Below, piece after piece: positions 26,832 through 35,112 of a stretch of 64,000 nucleotides of DNA; the stretch's first letter is position 1; each line of letters starts with the position of its first letter. The notes under the pieces are model-generated. The model was not told the DNA's origin. It ran no database searches and was given only the letters and a program-made list of their open reading frames with translations. The translations under genes and the position numbers were made by a program. Origin of the DNA: Brevibacillus invocatus (GTDB lineage: Bacteria; Bacillota; Bacilli; Brevibacillales; Brevibacillaceae); the NCBI RefSeq assembly GCF_003710915.1, contig NZ_RHHR01000003.1:1-64000 (forward strand), given 5' to 3'.

Positions 26832-26903
26832 AAAGATCCCCATTTGTTGCACCAGCACCAGGCGAAGATTTGGGTCTATATGTAAAGTATGGCTATTCCT
26901 TCA

Positions 26904-27851
26904 TCATTTCTTCTTATAGTATAAAATGCCATTTGATTCGAATCCTTCTAACTCCCCTTGCCCTACCAAATAGCGCAAATAGGCATTGGTTTCCCCCAAG
27001 ATAATCCACTGATTAAAAGTGGGTAGCTCTTTCTGGAACAAGCTCTCCGCTAATTGGTAAGCAGTCTTTTCCCCTTTTGCGTGGTCCATCACAATAGCCA
27101 TCCGAGCTTGGTAATGCTGGACCAATTCCTCGATGCGTTCCTGTGCGTCATGAAAAACGGGGCCATGCCCTGGCCATACTTGCGAAATCTCCATTTCCTG
27201 CATCTTCCGCAATGTAGTCAGAAACGTTGCCAGCGGATTTTCATCTCCGTACCCGTGATAGGATATATACGGGATCGTCTCTTTGGTAAAATGATCGCCT
27301 GAAATCAGAATTTTTTCGTCGGCATTGTAATAGCAGATGTGTCCCGGCGTATGTCCCGGCATGAGCATCGCTTCGAAATTCAGCTCACCGATCTGGAATT
27401 GATCTCCGGCCTCAATCCGTTCAAGCATCTGAGGGTACGGGGTGATCGGCTTTACAGAGGCTGTAGGGTTGCCTACCAGCTCGCTGACCATGGCTTCTGG
27501 CAGACCACAGCTTCGATAAAAGGTGGAAAACCCTTCCTCGCTCCAGGTAAAGCGGGACAATTCCTCCTCCCGATCACTGAGATACAAGGGGGCATTCGTC
27601 CATTCCTGCATGACCCCTGCAAATCCGAAGTGATCGGCGTGGTGATGCGTGAGATAGATGCGGGAGATATCATGGCCAGGCGAGATGCCATGCTTCGTAA
27701 AAGCCGCTTCCCACGTCTCTTGAGTGACATGTCCATTAATTCCAGTGTCGACAACCACCCATTTCCCTTCTGTTCGGGCAAGATAGCAATGTACGCTGTC
27801 GTTCCAAATCGGGAGGGGGATCGATACCTGATAAATGCCAAATTGTTCCAT
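26904..27851 (-). CDS. MBL-fold metallo-hydrolase (glyoxalase II/RNase Z-like fold)
   Basis: The 315-residue protein has the zinc-binding HHHADH motif (in YLTHHHADHFG near 71), the MPGHTPGH histidine near 178 and the SGDH aspartate near 200. It is a cytosolic hydrolase of unspecified substrate; thioester, lactone and phosphodiester activities all occur in this branch. The C-terminal GETNAYLRYLVGQGELEGF motif is shared with a common Bacillota subfamily annotated only as MBL-fold hydrolase. The gene starts 25 bases after the stop of the LysN-like aminotransferase gene, suggesting a two-gene operon ending in tandem terminators. Confidence 0.83.
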   Translation of the reverse strand: MEQFGIYQVSIPLPIWNDSVHCYLARTEGKWVVVDTGINGHVTQETWEAAFTKHGISPGHDISRIYLTHHHADHFGFAGVMQEWTNAPLYLSDREEELSRFTWSEEGFSTFYRSCGLPEAMVSELVGNPTASVKPITPYPQMLERIEAGDQFQIGELNFEAMLMPGHTPGHICYYNADEKILISGDHFTKETIPYISYHGYGDENPLATFLTTLRKMQEMEISQVWPGHGPVFHDAQERIEELVQHYQARMAIVMDHAKGEKTAYQLAESLFQKELPTFNQWIILGETNAYLRYLVGQGELEGFESNGILYYKKK

Positions 27852-27876
27852 CTCTTCTACCTTCCCATCTGCTCGT

Positions 27877-29058
27877 TTATTTCATCGCTTGTTGGAATGC
27901 TTCGGTCAACCGTTCCATCCCCAATTTAATTCTCTCTGGATTGGAGTTGGTGAAATTCAGCCGCATCGTATTTTGACGAGGGGAATCTACATAGAACGGC
28001 GCTCCCGGAATAAAGGCAACCCCGTGAGGAACGGCCTTCGTCAATAATTCCGTGGCATGAATATTCTCGTCAACCTCTAACCAGATGAACATGCCACCTT
28101 TGGGTTCAACCCATTTGCACGAATCCAGCTTTTTCAGATAATCCTGCATGACCAGCATGTGCTGGTGGTACTGCTGGCAAAGCATGCGGATGTGCCCATC
28201 CAGATCAAAATCATTGAGTAGATGATACAGCGCTTGTTGATTTAACGGGCTGGACATGAGATCTGCAGCCTCTTTGATTTGAGTCAGCACCTTCATGATT
28301 GGCTGGGGTCCTGTCACCCATCCTACACGTAAGGAAGGCACCACCGTTTTGGAAAAGGAGCTGGTATAAATCACATATTTCTTTTCCGTATCCATCGCAG
28401 CGATGGGTGTGTAGGTCTCTTCGGCATTGAACTGCAGCTCACCGTACGGATCATCTTCCAAAATCAAGGTATTGTGCTCTTCTGCCAGCTTCAGCAAGGC
28501 CACACGACGTTCATTGCTCCACACTTTTCCTTCAGGATTCGAGAAGGTTGGTACGACATAAATAAACTTCGGCTTGTATTCTTTCAGCTTTTTGGCGAGG
28601 TCCTCAGGATCCATTCCATCTTTGTCGCTTTGCACGCCGATAACCTTGGCTTCATAGGATTCGAATGCCTGAACAGCTGCCAGGAAGGTTGGGTTTTCAG
28701 TCAGCACGACATCCCCAGGGGAGAGCATGATTCTGCTGAAAAGATCGATCGATTGCTGAGAACCCGTTGTCAAAAGCACTTCTACTGGTGCTGCTTGGAT
28801 GCCCTTGGCTTTCACTCGCTCGCTGATTTTTTCACGTAATGGCATAAAGCCTGAAGTCATCCCATACTGCAAGGAAGACTTGCCGGATGCAAAAACCTTA
28901 TCAAAAGCCTGTTCCAGTTCAGCTTGAGGAAAGTAAGGCTCGTAAGGGAAGCCACCTGCGAAAGAAATCACGTCATTACCCTTTGCGATAATTTCAGATA
29001 TCTCGCGGATTGCGGATGATTTGAACATTTTAACGCGATCTGCAAAGCGATAGTCCAT
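27877..29058 (-). CDS. PLP-dependent aminotransferase, LysN / 2-aminoadipate transaminase type (class I)
   Basis: The 393-residue protein has the fold-type I features of class I/II transaminases: AGGFPYEPYFP near the N terminus, YGMTSGFMPLR, the LEDDPYGEL aspartate and the PLP lysine in YTSSFSKTVVPSLRVGW near 238. Homologues transaminate 2-aminoadipate, branched-chain or aromatic amino acids. With gabT and the yod cluster nearby, a role in lysine or 2-aminoadipate breakdown is possible but inferred. The ATG is preceded by AAAAGGGGAG. It is the first gene of a pair with the MBL-fold hydrolase. Confidence 0.82.
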   Translation of the reverse strand: MDYRFADRVKMFKSSAIREISEIIAKGNDVISFAGGFPYEPYFPQAELEQAFDKVFASGKSSLQYGMTSGFMPLREKISERVKAKGIQAAPVEVLLTTGSQQSIDLFSRIMLSPGDVVLTENPTFLAAVQAFESYEAKVIGVQSDKDGMDPEDLAKKLKEYKPKFIYVVPTFSNPEGKVWSNERRVALLKLAEEHNTLILEDDPYGELQFNAEETYTPIAAMDTEKKYVIYTSSFSKTVVPSLRVGWVTGPQPIMKVLTQIKEAADLMSSPLNQQALYHLLNDFDLDGHIRMLCQQYHQHMLVMQDYLKKLDSCKWVEPKGGMFIWLEVDENIHATELLTKAVPHGVAFIPGAPFYVDSPRQNTMRLNFTNSNPERIKLGMERLTEAFQQAMK

Positions 29059-29185
29059 GCTAGAACTCCCCTTTTGTTCATTTTATTTGTAATTGTCTGA
29101 CATAGGCATGGTTTAACTGTAGAATAAATATGACGCAATGTCAATTATCTACTTGTGAACCTGACCAGGACGTCGAAAAAGACGT

Positions 29186-29214
29186 AAAAAAGCGAGTAGA
29201 TCAGGTCTACTCGC
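29186..29214 (-). terminator. Terminator of the tRNA-Ser gene
   Basis: AGCGAGTAGA and TCTACTCGCT form a perfect 10-base stem with a 4-base loop, followed by TTTTT on the minus strand. It lies 19 bases past the 3' end of the tRNA. Confidence 0.85.
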
Positions 29215-29232
29215 TGTTCGTATTATTCTTTA

Positions 29233-29321
29233 TGGCGGAGGGAGAGGGATTCGAACCCCCGTGACGTTGCCGCCTAACGGTTTTCAAGACCGCCCCGTTA
29301 TGACCACTTCGGTATCCCTCC
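29233..29321 (-). tRNA. tRNA-Ser (anticodon UGA)
   Basis: The 89-base gene folds as a class II tRNA with acceptor GGAGGGA/TCCCTCC, a long variable arm typical of serine tRNAs, a GGTTCGAATCC T arm and an encoded CCA. The anticodon loop reads CTTGAAA, giving TGA, which decodes UCA and related serine codons. It is a single-gene transcription unit with its own promoter and terminator. Confidence 0.96.
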
Positions 29322-29341
29322 ACGTTTTCAAGACAAGATTT

Positions 29342-29371
29342 ACTATAGCACACCCGCTAGATTCCATGCAA
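29342..29371 (-). promoter_or_regulatory. Sigma-A promoter of tRNA-Ser
   Basis: On the minus strand TTGCAT (29371-29366) and TATAGT (29347-29342) are separated by 18 bases, about 20 bases upstream of the mature tRNA 5' end. Confidence 0.7.
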
Positions 29372-29386
29372 CTATTTTTCTACATT

Positions 29387-29423
29387 TTTCTGGCGTTGTC
29401 TGAAGCTGGCACAACGCCAGAAA
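29387..29423 (-). terminator. Terminator of the yod-type operon
   Basis: TTTCTGGCGTTGT and its complement form a perfect 13-base stem with an 11-base loop. The minus-strand side ends in a T-rich tail, 18 bases after the stop of the aldehyde dehydrogenase gene. Confidence 0.8.
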
Positions 29424-29440
29424 AACGGAAACCTGATTCG

Positions 29441-30859
29441 CTATTTCTTCATCACAACAAGCTTGCATTCTGTCAGCTCTTCCATCGCGTATTTGACACC
29501 TTCACGCCCCATGCCACTCTCTTTGACCCCGCCATACGGCATATGGTCTACTCGGAATGTAGGAATGTCGTTAATCATGACACCACCTACATGAAGCTCA
29601 TCAGCAGCCAGCATGGCCGTACCCAGATGATTCGTGTAGACTCCAGCCTGCAACCCATAGCGCGAATCGTTGACCAGCTCGATGGCATGCTGAACAGAAT
29701 CAACCGGATTGATCAGGACGACAGGACCGAACACTTCCTGACAAGATAGTTTCGCATCTTCAGGAACGCCAGTCATGACTGTCGGCTGCAGCATGCGCCC
29801 TTCACATGCTCCTCCACACTCTATTCTGGCACCCTGCAAGGCGGCTTCCTCGACCCAAGAGAGCACTCGCTGAGTCTCATTGGGATGGATCATCGCTGAA
29901 TAGTCCGCATCCTCGGACAGAGAATCTCCTCCCCGAAGCCTTCGAGTTTCTGTGACAAAACGGCTGACAAACGGCTCGTACAGCTCTTTGACCACATAAA
30001 TTTTCTGTACAGATATGCACACCTGTCCAGAATAGGCAAAGGCACCAAAAATACAACGGGGAATGACCTCTTCTAAATGGACATCGCGATCTACAATGAC
30101 AGCAGAATTAGAACCTAGCTCCAACGTCACCCTTTTCAAGCCAGCACGATTCCGTATATCCATACCGACTGAAGGGCTTCCTGTAAAGGTAATAGCTTTT
30201 ATTCGCGGGTCCTTGACAAGCAGATCACCCACGCTGCTTCCACTGCCTGTCACGATATTCAGCGCACCTGCTGGCACCCCTGCTTGCTCGGCTATCTCGG
30301 CCAAAAATAAGGCAGACAGTGGTGTCTGCGAGGCGGGCTTCAGAACTACCGTGTTTCCTGCAGCTAAGGCAGGTCCTACCTTGTGGGCGACGAGATTCAT
30401 GGGAAAGTTGAAGGGCGTGATGGCTCCGATGACGCCCAAGGGCTCTCGAACCGTATACGCCACACGCCCCTCTCCCCCTACAGCAGCATCCATAGGGATT
30501 GTCTCACCGTGCAGGCGCTTCGCTTCCTCGGCTGCGAATTTGTAGGTTTGTATGGTACGAATGACCTCTCCTCTCGCTGTCTTGATGGGTTTTCCTGCTT
30601 CCAGGGCGATCATCCTCGCCGCTTCTTCCATTCTCTCACCCATCAGGATCGAGATTCTTTCCAATAGGGAGGCTCGCTGATAGGCGGGCATCCTGCGCAT
30701 CAGGGGAGTTGCTTTTTGTGCTGCTGTTATCGCCTGTTCTACGAGCCTTTCATCCGCCAAGGATATTTGGGCAATCTCGTTGCCACTGTAAGGTGCGTAA
30801 AGAGGGGCATACTCAGTGGCGTACATCCACTGCCCGCCGATATAACATGCTTTTTTCAC
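29441..30859 (-). CDS. Aldehyde dehydrogenase, last gene of the beta-lysine-type cluster
   Basis: The 472-residue enzyme is a close paralogue of the dehydrogenase at 1260-2684. Long stretches are nearly identical, for example FRVDHMPYGGVKESG, and both have Glu in LELGSNSA and Cys in YSGQVCIS. It starts at a GTG after AGGAGG, 53 bases beyond the stop of the M20 peptidase gene, and ends in a strong terminator. In this context it may oxidise a semialdehyde produced by transamination in lysine or beta-lysine breakdown. The substrate is inferred. Bacillus yodPQRST operons lack this extra gene as far as I recall. Confidence 0.82.
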   Translation of the reverse strand: MKKACYIGGQWMYATEYAPLYAPYSGNEIAQISLADERLVEQAITAAQKATPLMRRMPAYQRASLLERISILMGERMEEAARMIALEAGKPIKTARGEVIRTIQTYKFAAEEAKRLHGETIPMDAAVGGEGRVAYTVREPLGVIGAITPFNFPMNLVAHKVGPALAAGNTVVLKPASQTPLSALFLAEIAEQAGVPAGALNIVTGSGSSVGDLLVKDPRIKAITFTGSPSVGMDIRNRAGLKRVTLELGSNSAVIVDRDVHLEEVIPRCIFGAFAYSGQVCISVQKIYVVKELYEPFVSRFVTETRRLRGGDSLSEDADYSAMIHPNETQRVLSWVEEAALQGARIECGGACEGRMLQPTVMTGVPEDAKLSCQEVFGPVVLINPVDSVQHAIELVNDSRYGLQAGVYTNHLGTAMLAADELHVGGVMINDIPTFRVDHMPYGGVKESGMGREGVKYAMEELTECKLVVMKK

Positions 30860-30912
30860 AAGCGAATCCTCCTAGCTGATTGGGCTATCGGGTCCAAACG
30901 TATCCAGTTTGC

Positions 30913-32184
30913 CTACAATTCTGAAACTTCGCACCACTCGATCAAGGTCAAGGCAAAAATCTCCGCACAATGGAAAATGTCATCCAGCACAATATATTCG
31001 TTGGGGTAGTGTGCAACCTGTGTGACACCAGGACCTACCACAATGGATGGCGTATCGGCCAATGCTGTCAGGAGTCCACCATCCGTTCCCCAAGGAGAGG
31101 CTTCCACTACGGCTCGCTGACCAGTCGTTGCCACAAATTGCTTATGCAGGATTTCCATCAAGGGGTGATCCTCCTCCACGGAGCCTGGTACCCAACGTGC
31201 CCCGTACCATTCCAGCTCCACAGGATTTTCAGCAAACCACGGATCGATCTCGGCAAGACCTCTCAATGCTGCTTCCATTTCCGCCTTGGCATCGTCCATC
31301 TGCTCACCCGGCGCCACGCCCATACGCCCTTCCAGCTTGACCAAATCAGCTACGGAAGACGGCCACTTGCCCCCTTCGATCACCCCGATGTTGATCGGAA
31401 TCGGAATCGGCAGCTTGGCATACAAGGGGTCAGTCATCCGGTCGTTACGCTCTTTTTCCAGCTGTCCGACTGCCTGTACGACCAGCAGGCTTTTCTCAAT
31501 AGCACTTACCCCTTCATAGCGGGTTCCGCCATGGGCAGAGCGTCCCTTCACCAACAGCCTGAACCACATGGACCCTTGTTGTTTCGGGAAAATTTTCATA
31601 TTGGTCGGCTCAGGGATCAAAGCAGCATCTGCCTTGTAGCCGCGCAGGATGGTTGCCAGTGTGCCTGCCCCACCGCTCTCTTCTTCGACCACGCTCTGGA
31701 AGATGACATCTCCCTTCAGCTTGACGCCAAGCGCCTGCAAAACCTGGATAGCCAACAGGGATGACAAGTTTCCACCCTTCATATCTGTTGCGCCACGTCC
31801 AAACAGCTTGCCATCCACGACTTCCCCGCTGAATGGAGGATGTGTCCACTGTGCTTCGTCACCCTCGGGGACGACATCGACATGTCCATTCAAAATAATC
31901 GAGCGTCCACCCCCTGTACCCTTCCAGACACCAACCACATTAGGACTTTCCTCGAATGTTAGACGAGGCGAGACAAAATAGGGATGCCGTACGAGTTCAT
32001 CGCCACCCATCACCCACAGATCGACATCCAGTCCCATTGTCGCCAGTCTGCTCGCAATAGACTCCTGGATGGATTTCTCCGCGCCGGACACGCTTGCGTG
32101 GCGCACCCACTCCTGCAGCAGCGTAATAGCCTCGTCCCGCTCTTTGCGTAACTGCTCATGGATGAGCGATTGCCATTTGGTCAT
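30913..32184 (-). CDS. yodQ: M20 family deacylase (ArgE/DapE-like), YodQ homologue
   Basis: The 423-residue metalloenzyme has the M20 zinc ligands in LNGHVDVVP and GRGATDMKGG, the catalytic Glu pair in SVVEEESGGAG, and a dimerisation domain with AHGGTRYEGVSA. Homologues remove acetyl or succinyl groups from diamino acids. In the B. subtilis kamA-yodPQRST operon YodQ follows this arrangement and may deacylate an N-acyl beta-lysine derivative; that is not established. I use the ATG at 32184 because GGAGGATGAATCA precedes it. The longer frame to 32271 overlaps the CoA transferase gene and has no ribosome site. Confidence 0.85.
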   Translation of the reverse strand: MTKWQSLIHEQLRKERDEAITLLQEWVRHASVSGAEKSIQESIASRLATMGLDVDLWVMGGDELVRHPYFVSPRLTFEESPNVVGVWKGTGGGRSIILNGHVDVVPEGDEAQWTHPPFSGEVVDGKLFGRGATDMKGGNLSSLLAIQVLQALGVKLKGDVIFQSVVEEESGGAGTLATILRGYKADAALIPEPTNMKIFPKQQGSMWFRLLVKGRSAHGGTRYEGVSAIEKSLLVVQAVGQLEKERNDRMTDPLYAKLPIPIPINIGVIEGGKWPSSVADLVKLEGRMGVAPGEQMDDAKAEMEAALRGLAEIDPWFAENPVELEWYGARWVPGSVEEDHPLMEILHKQFVATTGQRAVVEASPWGTDGGLLTALADTPSIVVGPGVTQVAHYPNEYIVLDDIFHCAEIFALTLIEWCEVSEL

Positions 32185-32251
32185 TGATTCATCCTCCTGC
32201 CTATGGATTATTCGGACTTGTCCTTTTGTATTCATCCTATGCTGGACATGC

Positions 32252-32929
32252 CTAGCGGAAGACCGCAACATCTCCCTCGATTTTCAACTCTGCCCCTGTA
32301 GCTCCGATCACATCAGCTACACAGTACGGGTACATTACCTCACGCAAATAAAGACCGTCTGGCAAGACCTCCATCACTGCCATATCGGTTATAATCAGGT
32401 CTGCGGCATGCTGAGCTGTCAGCGGCAGAGAACAATCGCGGACGATTTTGGATCTGCCGTTCTTGTCCAGATGCGTCGTTACGACCAGCACCTTCTTCGC
32501 CTTTTGCGCAAGCTCCATGGCTCCGCCCATGCCCGGTACACGCTTTCCAGGAACGATCCAGTTGGCGATATCACCGTTTTGACTGACTTCGAGCACACCG
32601 AGAATCGTCATGTCCAACAGACCTCTGCGAATGATGGCAAATGCAGTGGCACTGTCAAAGAAGGAGGCACCTTGCGCCAGCGTGACGGGAAAACCACCAG
32701 CATTGCACAGCATCGCGTTTTCTTCTCCTTTTGCCGGACTTGGCCCTGTACCAAGAATGCCGTTCTCCGCATGGAACATCACGCGTTTCTCCGCTGGAAT
32801 AAAATCAGCAACCAGCGTCGGGATTCCGATGCCGAGATTGATAATCATCCCGTCTTCGATCTCCTGGGCTGCACGACGAGCAATCCGCTCGCGATATCCT
32901 TCCGTTTCTTTTACTTCTCCCACGCCCAT
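32252..32929 (-). CDS. yodR: 3-oxoacid/butyrate-type CoA transferase subunit B (YodR homologue)
   Basis: The 225-residue beta subunit carries the catalytic glutamate in AENGILGTGP near residue 50 and the family elements GIGIPTLVADF and GGAMELAQ. With the A subunit encoded directly upstream it should move CoA between carboxylic acids, activating a beta-amino or keto acid for further breakdown. The ATG at 32929 is placed eight bases after GGGGTGAAT; a TTG at 32935 is too close. The gene overlaps the end of the A-subunit gene by 19 bases, which indicates translational coupling. Confidence 0.88.
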   Translation of the reverse strand: MGVGEVKETEGYRERIARRAAQEIEDGMIINLGIGIPTLVADFIPAEKRVMFHAENGILGTGPSPAKGEENAMLCNAGGFPVTLAQGASFFDSATAFAIIRRGLLDMTILGVLEVSQNGDIANWIVPGKRVPGMGGAMELAQKAKKVLVVTTHLDKNGRSKIVRDCSLPLTAQHAADLIITDMAVMEVLPDGLYLREVMYPYCVADVIGATGAELKIEGDVAVFR

Positions 32930-33603
32930 TGCCAATTCACCCCTTTGCTTTGCACGATATAGTTCACGAATACGCCTGGTGTTACGATCTCTTCCGGTGA
33001 AAGCTCGCCAATCTCCACGATTTCGTCCGCTTCCACAATGGTGATATCGCCCGCCATTGCCACCAGCGGATTAAAGTTGCGAGCACTTGTATCAAAGACG
33101 AGATTTCCAAAGCGATCAGCTTTTTTGGCATGAACAATCGCTACTTCCGCCGTAATTGGCGTTTCCAGCAAATATTCCTTCCCGTTCAGGCTGATCTTCT
33201 GCTTGCCTTTTTCGGCAATCGTCCCGATACCGACATCGGACAAAATACCTCCAAGTCCGACTCCACCAGCTCGCACACGCTCGGCCAGAATTCCTTGCGG
33301 GCAAAATTCTACCTCCAGCTCACCGGCAGTCATTTGAGCACCCGCGTTGGGATTGGAACCGATGTGGGAAGCAATGACCTTTTTGACTCGTTTCTCCGTC
33401 ACCAGCTTCCCGATCCCGATCCAGGGAAAAGCTGTATCGTTGCTGATCAGGGTGATATCGCGAATGCCTTTGTCCAGTATGGCTTGAACAAGGGTAGGAG
33501 GATTTCCTACCCCGCCAAAACCACCTGCGAGCAGGGTCATTCCGTCGTGAAAATAGGCTGTAGCTTCTTCTAAGGATATGACTTTCTCAAATCGGGTGGT
33601 CAT
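32911..33603 (-). CDS. yodS: 3-oxoacid/butyrate-type CoA transferase subunit A (YodS homologue)
   Basis: The 230-residue alpha subunit has the glycine-rich CoA-binding GGFGGVGNPPTL near residue 28, ISNDTAFPWIGIG, and the SHIGSNPNAG motif of family I CoA transferases. It pairs with the overlapping B subunit as an (alpha-beta) heteromer. The ATG follows GGAGGAGTCATC, 14 bases after the stop of the class III aminotransferase gene, inside a tight operon in the order yodT-yodS-yodR-yodQ. Confidence 0.88.
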   Translation of the reverse strand: MTTRFEKVISLEEATAYFHDGMTLLAGGFGGVGNPPTLVQAILDKGIRDITLISNDTAFPWIGIGKLVTEKRVKKVIASHIGSNPNAGAQMTAGELEVEFCPQGILAERVRAGGVGLGGILSDVGIGTIAEKGKQKISLNGKEYLLETPITAEVAIVHAKKADRFGNLVFDTSARNFNPLVAMAGDITIVEADEIVEIGELSPEEIVTPGVFVNYIVQSKGVNWQWAWEK

Positions 33604-33617
33604 GATGACTCCTCCTT

Positions 33618-34970
33618 CTATCCGATCAAGGCTTTCTCTTGTAGCTCCTGCTGCACGGCGAGGATGGCGTCACGCAAAATATGGATCAGCTCATCGATCT
33701 CCTCAGTCGTGATCGTCAGCGGTGGCGAAAGGATGATGGAATCGCCTGCAACCCCATCCAAACCTCCTATGGCTGGGTAGACGAGCAACCCTTTTTCAAA
33801 TGCCTTTGCGATCACTTGTGAAGCGACACCTGCCGAAAGCGGGAACGGCTCTTTGGTATCCTTGTTTTTTACGAATTCCATCCCACAGAGCAATCCAAGA
33901 CCGCGTGTATCCCCGATCAGCGGAATTTCCTCTGCCAGCTGCTCCATGCGTGAAAGCAGATAAGCTCCCTGCTGGGCGGATTTTTCAATCAGCTGATGCT
34001 TCTCGACGTATTTCAACACAGCGAGGGAGACTGCCGCAGACTGCGGATTGGCGCTGTATGTGTGTCCAGCCATGATCAGACCGCTGCCCTTGCTAATTGT
34101 CTCGATGATCTCGTCGGATACGATGGTCGCCGCCATTGGCGTATAGCCGGCGCTCATCCCTTTTCCGAGGGTCATCAGGTCTGGCACTACGCCCCAGTGG
34201 TCGATCCCAAATGCTTTACCGGTACGGCCTACTCCTGTCATTACTTCATCCGCGATAAACAGCACCTCGTACTGATCACATATTTCTCGAATTCTCTGAA
34301 AATAACCATCCGGCGGCACTACTGCCCCACCGGAAGCTCCAATAATCGGTTCAGCGATAAACGCAGCAACCTGTTCGGACCCGACACGTTTTATCGCCGT
34401 CTCCAACTCATTCGCACACTGAAGTGCATAATCCTCCAGGCTGATGCCTTCCGGGCGACGGTAAGGATACGGTCCAGTAATCGCTGGATAATCCTCCAGC
34501 AGCGGCACAAAGCGTTTGCGGCGAAGCACATGCCCAGACATGGAGAGTGCTCCCATCGTGATACCGTGGTAGCTCATCCAGCGGGAGATGATCCGATTTT
34601 TTGTTGGTCTCCCTTTTTCCTGCCAGTATTGAATCGCGATTTTTTGTGCGGTCTCTGTCGCTTCCGAACCGCTGCTGACAAAAAAGCTCCAATTGAGGGA
34701 CCCAGGTGCCCATTCAGCCAGCTTCGCTCCCAATTCCTCTACAGCGTCACTGCTAAAATGAGAACGGTAAGCAAACGATACTTCTTTGGCTTGCGCGTAC
34801 ATGGCCTCAGCCACTTCATCGACTGCGTGACCGATACTAGCTGTCACTGCTCCTCCACAACCATCGATGTAGCGTTTTCCCTCCTGATCGAACAAATAAA
34901 TTCCTTTCCCACGAGAGATAAACGGATATGTCTTACCCAATTCAGGCTTGATTACATAGCTTCTTGTCAT
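33618..34970 (-). CDS. yodT: Class III aminotransferase (YodT homologue)
   Basis: The 450-residue enzyme shows class III PLP features: YPFISRGKGIYLFDQEGKRYIDG at the N terminus (23 residues, given by position about 10-32), WMSYHGITMGALS, FIADEVMTGVGRTG and the PLP lysine in TLGKGMSAGYTP near 270. It probably transaminates a diamino or omega-amino acid such as beta-lysine derivatives. The frame is open further upstream, but the ATG at 34970 has AGGAGAGGTGG at correct distance. It is the first gene of the yodTSRQ-aldehyde dehydrogenase operon and is divergent from a PucR-type regulator gene, the likely controller. Confidence 0.86.
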   Translation of the reverse strand: MTRSYVIKPELGKTYPFISRGKGIYLFDQEGKRYIDGCGGAVTASIGHAVDEVAEAMYAQAKEVSFAYRSHFSSDAVEELGAKLAEWAPGSLNWSFFVSSGSEATETAQKIAIQYWQEKGRPTKNRIISRWMSYHGITMGALSMSGHVLRRKRFVPLLEDYPAITGPYPYRRPEGISLEDYALQCANELETAIKRVGSEQVAAFIAEPIIGASGGAVVPPDGYFQRIREICDQYEVLFIADEVMTGVGRTGKAFGIDHWGVVPDLMTLGKGMSAGYTPMAATIVSDEIIETISKGSGLIMAGHTYSANPQSAAVSLAVLKYVEKHQLIEKSAQQGAYLLSRMEQLAEEIPLIGDTRGLGLLCGMEFVKNKDTKEPFPLSAGVASQVIAKAFEKGLLVYPAIGGLDGVAGDSIILSPPLTITTEEIDELIHILRDAILAVQQELQEKALIG

Positions 34971-35004
34971 GACTAGCCACCTCTCCTTCTCCTTCCATCC
35001 TATC

Positions 35005-35085
35005 TGAGAGTGGCAAGATAGCCATCCGACTGGCTGGCAAAAAAACATGGTCAAGTGGCGAAATCTTTTGTACATTTTGTATAAT
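35005..35085. promoter_or_regulatory. Divergent control region between yodT and the PucR regulator gene
   Basis: TGGC/GCCA elements recur at 35011, 35021, 35031 and 35035, including AGCCA-N6-TGGCT at 35020-35035, and look like operator half-sites on one helix face. A TATAAT at 35080-35085 on the plus strand is a -10 for the regulator gene, with a poor -35. I did not find a clear sigma-A or sigma-54 promoter for yodT. Confidence 0.4.
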
Positions 35086-35112
35086 GAGCTTTCGAGAGGA
35101 GGAAGGTTACGT

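Noticed and set aside
26760..26885. Minus-strand hydrophobic mini-frame ending in LLIRLLYTLIRE after the MBL-fold gene
   Set aside because: A TAG lies in frame just upstream, the only possible start is a TTG without a proper ribosome site, and the region is taken up by a terminator hairpin.
30913..32271. Longer M20 peptidase start at 32271
   Set aside because: It would add 29 residues that overlap the CoA transferase gene and lacks a ribosome site; the ATG at 32184 has GGAGG.
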